Of a stretch of 40,192 bases of DNA, positions 38,167 to 40,192 are shown piece by piece (position 1 is the stretch's first letter; each line of letters starts with the position of its first letter). Location: assembly GCF_900215205.1 (NCBI RefSeq), contig NZ_OBDY01000051.1, forward strand, positions 1 to 40,192. The letters are read 5' to 3'. The stretch is from Paractinoplanes atraurantiacus (GTDB lineage Bacteria > Actinomycetota > Actinomycetes > Mycobacteriales > Micromonosporaceae). The translations under genes and the position numbers were made by a program. The notes under the pieces were generated by a model. The model was not told where the DNA came from, did not search any database, and was given only the letters and a program-made list of their open reading frames with translations.

Positions 38167-39744
38167 GTGAAGGTTCTGTCGCGTGCGCGCCGCAAGTTGC
38201 TCGCCGGTGGTGTCATCGCCGCCGTGGTGGTGGGGTTGTCGTCGTTCGCGTTGACGCGGGCCGATGCCGCCACGTTCGCCACCGTCCAACCTGGAACCTT
38301 CAAGGGGTACGCCTTCGACGCGTGCACGGCGCCGGCCGGCGCCGCCATGAAGGCGTGGCGCAAGTCGTCGCCGTTCAAGGCGATCGGCATCTACATCGGC
38401 GGCGTCAACCGCGGGTGCGCCCAGCCGCAGCTCACCGCCTGGGTGAAGGAGCAGGTGCAGGCCGGCTGGAAGCTGCTGCCGCTCTACGTCGGCCCGCAGG
38501 CCTCGTGCACCACGGTCGGCAGCGGCCGCAACCTGATCAACAACGCGCAGGCCGGCGCTCAGGGCCGGGCCGCCGCCGCGGACGCCATCACCAAGGCGAC
38601 GGCGCTGGGCCTGGCCCGCGACTCCGTGATCATCTACGACATGGAGGCGTACCGCACGAACGACGCCGCCTGCCGGGCCGGGGTGCTCGGGTTCATGAAC
38701 GGCTGGACCTCGCGGCTGCACGACGGCGGCTACTTCAGCGGCTTCTACAGCAGCGTCAGCTCGGGCATCGCCGACCAGGTGGCGAGTTACTCGGCCGCCG
38801 GTTACGCCCGGCCCGACTTCGTCGACTTCGCCCGCTGGGACCAGGTCGCCACGCTGACCGATCCGCTGATCCCGGCGTCGGCGTGGCCCGGTCACCGCCG
38901 CATGAAGCAATATCGCGGCGGCCACAAGGAGACCTGGGGCGGCGTCACGATCAACGTCGACAGCAACTACGTCGACTTTGCTCCGCCGGCCAAGACCCGG
39001 GGCGCCGACTTCAACCTCAGCGGCTGGCCCGACGTCATCGCCCGCTCGGCCACCGGCTACGTCTCGATGTTCCCGGGCAACGGCGGCAGCGTCGACTTCG
39101 CCGCCCGGCGCACGATCGGCAGCGGCTTCGCCGCGATGAACGCGCTGGTCCGCCTCGACCTCAACCGGGACGGCCGCGAGGACGTCCTCGCCCGGCAGAG
39201 CAACGGCGACCTGTGGTTCTACCCGGGCACGGGCTCGGGCCTGGGCACGCGCAAGAAGGTCGGCAGCGGCTGGCAGGTGCTGCGCGACATCACCACGATC
39301 GGCGACCTCACCGGCGACGGCTACCCGGATGTCCTGGCGGTCTCCAAGGGCAACAACCTTTTCCTGTACGCCGGGCAGGCGGGCGCCAAGCTCAGCGGCG
39401 CCAAGCAGGTGGGCGCCGGTTTCGGCGACAAGACGGAGCTGACCGGCGCCGGCGATTTCAACCGGGACGGCTGGCCCGATCTGGTGGCCCGGCTCGCCGA
39501 CGGCAAGCTCTACCTGATCACCGGGCGGAAGAACGGTTTTGTCCGGCAGATCCCGCTCGGCACAAATGCGAGCGGCCTGCGCGACGTGATCTCGATCGGC
39601 GACTTCGATCGGGACGGGTTCCCCGACCTGGCCGCGGTGCAGAAGTCCAGCGGCGCCCTGATCCTGCTGCCGGGCGCGGGCACGACGCTGCGCCCCGCGA
39701 TCCGGATCGGCACCGGCTACGGCCCGCTCACACCCCTGGCATGA
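38167..39744 (+). CDS. Secreted DUF1906 (Rv2525c-like glycosidase fold) protein with FG-GAP repeats
   Basis: This 525-residue protein has a signal peptide (ARRKLLAGGVIAAVVVGLSSFALTRADA; the twin-arginine-like RRKLL makes a Tat route possible). Residues about 45-280 match DUF1906: GYAFDACTAPAGAAMKAW, AIGIYIGGVNRGCAQ, WKLLPLYVGPQASC, DSVIIYDMEAY and FYSSVSSG. This is a TIM-barrel domain of secreted cell-wall-related proteins. Residues about 285-520 contain FG-GAP/VCBS-like repeats, each with a calcium-type loop: DLNRDGREDVLARQ, DLTGDGYPDVLAV, DFNRDGWPDLVAR and DFDRDGFPDLAAV. The start GTG 38167 is the best for a signal sequence; a TTG at 38149 is possible. No ribosome site is evident. A strong hairpin follows. 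Confidence 0.85.
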   Translation: MKVLSRARRKLLAGGVIAAVVVGLSSFALTRADAATFATVQPGTFKGYAFDACTAPAGAAMKAWRKSSPFKAIGIYIGGVNRGCAQPQLTAWVKEQVQAGWKLLPLYVGPQASCTTVGSGRNLINNAQAGAQGRAAAADAITKATALGLARDSVIIYDMEAYRTNDAACRAGVLGFMNGWTSRLHDGGYFSGFYSSVSSGIADQVASYSAAGYARPDFVDFARWDQVATLTDPLIPASAWPGHRRMKQYRGGHKETWGGVTINVDSNYVDFAPPAKTRGADFNLSGWPDVIARSATGYVSMFPGNGGSVDFAARRTIGSGFAAMNALVRLDLNRDGREDVLARQSNGDLWFYPGTGSGLGTRKKVGSGWQVLRDITTIGDLTGDGYPDVLAVSKGNNLFLYAGQAGAKLSGAKQVGAGFGDKTELTGAGDFNRDGWPDLVARLADGKLYLITGRKNGFVRQIPLGTNASGLRDVISIGDFDRDGFPDLAAVQKSSGALILLPGAGTTLRPAIRIGTGYGPLTPLA

Positions 39745-39748
39745 AAAA

Positions 39749-39781
39749 TTCGTGGCCGGCCCGAACCGGGCCGGCCACGAA
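39749..39781. terminator. Bidirectional hairpin terminator
   Basis: TTCGTGGCCGGCCC (39749-39762) pairs perfectly with GGGCCGGCCACGAA (39768-39781) around a 5-base loop. AAAAA on its left gives a T-tract for minus-strand transcription. It lies between the convergent DUF1906 and sigma-factor genes. Confidence 0.88.
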
Positions 39782-39793
39782 AGTCGGTGAAAC

Positions 39794-40192
39794 TCAGAGG
39801 GCGTCAGCCGACAGCTGCGCGCGCAGCTTGGTCAGGGCCTTGGTGAGCAGCCGGGAGACGTGCATCTGGGAGATGCCGACCTGGTCGGCGATCTGCGACT
39901 GGGTCAGGTTGCCGTAGAAGCGCAGGGTGAGGATCTTCTGCTCGCGCTTGTCGAGGGTGGCCAGGGCGGGGCCGAGGGCGACGCGGGTCTCGGCGAGTTC
40001 GAACTCGGTGTCCTCGCCGCCGAGGGTGTCGCCGAGCTCGGTGGTGCCGTCGGCCGAGATCGGGGTCGACAGGGAGGTGGCGTTGTAGGCGCGGGCGCCT
40101 TCGAGGCCTTCCAGGACGTCTTCCTCGGTGACGCCCAGGTGGGCGGCGACGTCGGCGACGGTCGGGGAGCGGCCGAGGCTGTGGGTCAGGGT
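39794..40192 (-). CDS. SigB/SigF-type alternative sigma factor, C-terminal part
   Basis: The gene runs off the right edge; 132 residues up to TGA are visible. They begin in sigma region 3 (THSLGRSPTVADVAAHLGVTEEDVLEGLEGA), pass through SLSTPISADGTTELGDTLGG and end with region 4. Region 4 reads LDKREQKILTLRFYGNLTQSQIADQVGISQMHVSRLLTKAL and contains the -35-binding helix-turn-helix. The region-3 sequence and 'SQMHVSRLL' are typical of actinobacterial SigB/SigF/SigG stress sigma factors. The N-terminal core-binding part and any anti-sigma gene lie outside. It could drive the SigB-type promoter proposed for CsbD, but such genomes carry several of these factors. Confidence 0.93.
   Translation of the reverse strand, partial: TLTHSLGRSPTVADVAAHLGVTEEDVLEGLEGARAYNATSLSTPISADGTTELGDTLGGEDTEFELAETRVALGPALATLDKREQKILTLRFYGNLTQSQIADQVGISQMHVSRLLTKALTKLRAQLSADAL

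Overview
The window is GC-rich, densely packed chromosomal DNA from an actinobacterium. Frequent GTG starts, 4-nt gene overlaps, a SigB/SigF-type sigma factor, a SigE-family ECF sigma factor, a sugar ABC system without its own ATPase and many secreted beta-propeller or FG-GAP proteins suggest a filamentous actinomycete, most likely Micromonosporaceae (Actinoplanes-like). That placement is inference. I saw no rRNA, tRNA, CRISPR array, transposase, integrase or phage gene. The window is cut inside a gene at each end. No gene-free stretch exceeds 300 bases; the longest, 17519-17812, is covered in the entries.

Layout. 1-3.7 kb is a signalling block: the tail of an EAL-domain protein, a small CsbD stress protein with a SigB-like promoter, an APH-family kinase and a GAF-GGDEF-EAL c-di-GMP enzyme. 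3.8-8.7 kb is a polyol-type uptake and oxidation operon: DeoR regulator, lipoprotein binding protein, two permeases and a zinc dehydrogenase, with two matching 19-bp inverted repeats as candidate DeoR operators. 8.8-11 kb has an APC permease followed by two small genes that resemble an orphan toxin-domain/partner pair and appear to have lost the stop codon between them. 11-13.6 kb has a secreted propeller/Ig-like protein and a hypothetical gene. 13.7-17.6 kb has two MFS exporters, one divergent from a TetR regulator with two operator copies.

17.8-23.1 kb holds a secreted S33 peptidase, then a manganese (yybP-ykoY) riboswitch leading a co-directional run: TMEM165/GDT1 manganese transporter, a cyclase-family hydrolase, a membrane TPR protein and a soluble TPR paralogue. 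23.1-24.9 kb is a SigE-family ECF sigma factor overlapping a membrane-anchored propeller protein, a possible regulator of it. 25.1-30.1 kb contains NDH-2, a repeat-rich membrane protein, a HAD phosphatase, a DyP peroxidase and an SDR with an apparent seven-codon leader ORF. 30.1-36.2 kb is cell-envelope oriented: propeller protein, membrane phosphodiesterase, GH18 lipoprotein, LysR regulator and LamG protein. 36.4-40.2 kb has a histone-H1-like coiled-coil protein, a DedA protein, a DUF1906/FG-GAP secreted protein and the 3' part of a SigB/SigF sigma gene.

Two themes recur. Several genes lack a Shine-Dalgarno sequence and have a -10-like hexamer about 6-8 bases before the start codon, which suggests leaderless mRNAs. 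Convergent genes are packed tightly: some end in strong bidirectional hairpins, while others overlap by 8-35 bases or have stop codons that abut.
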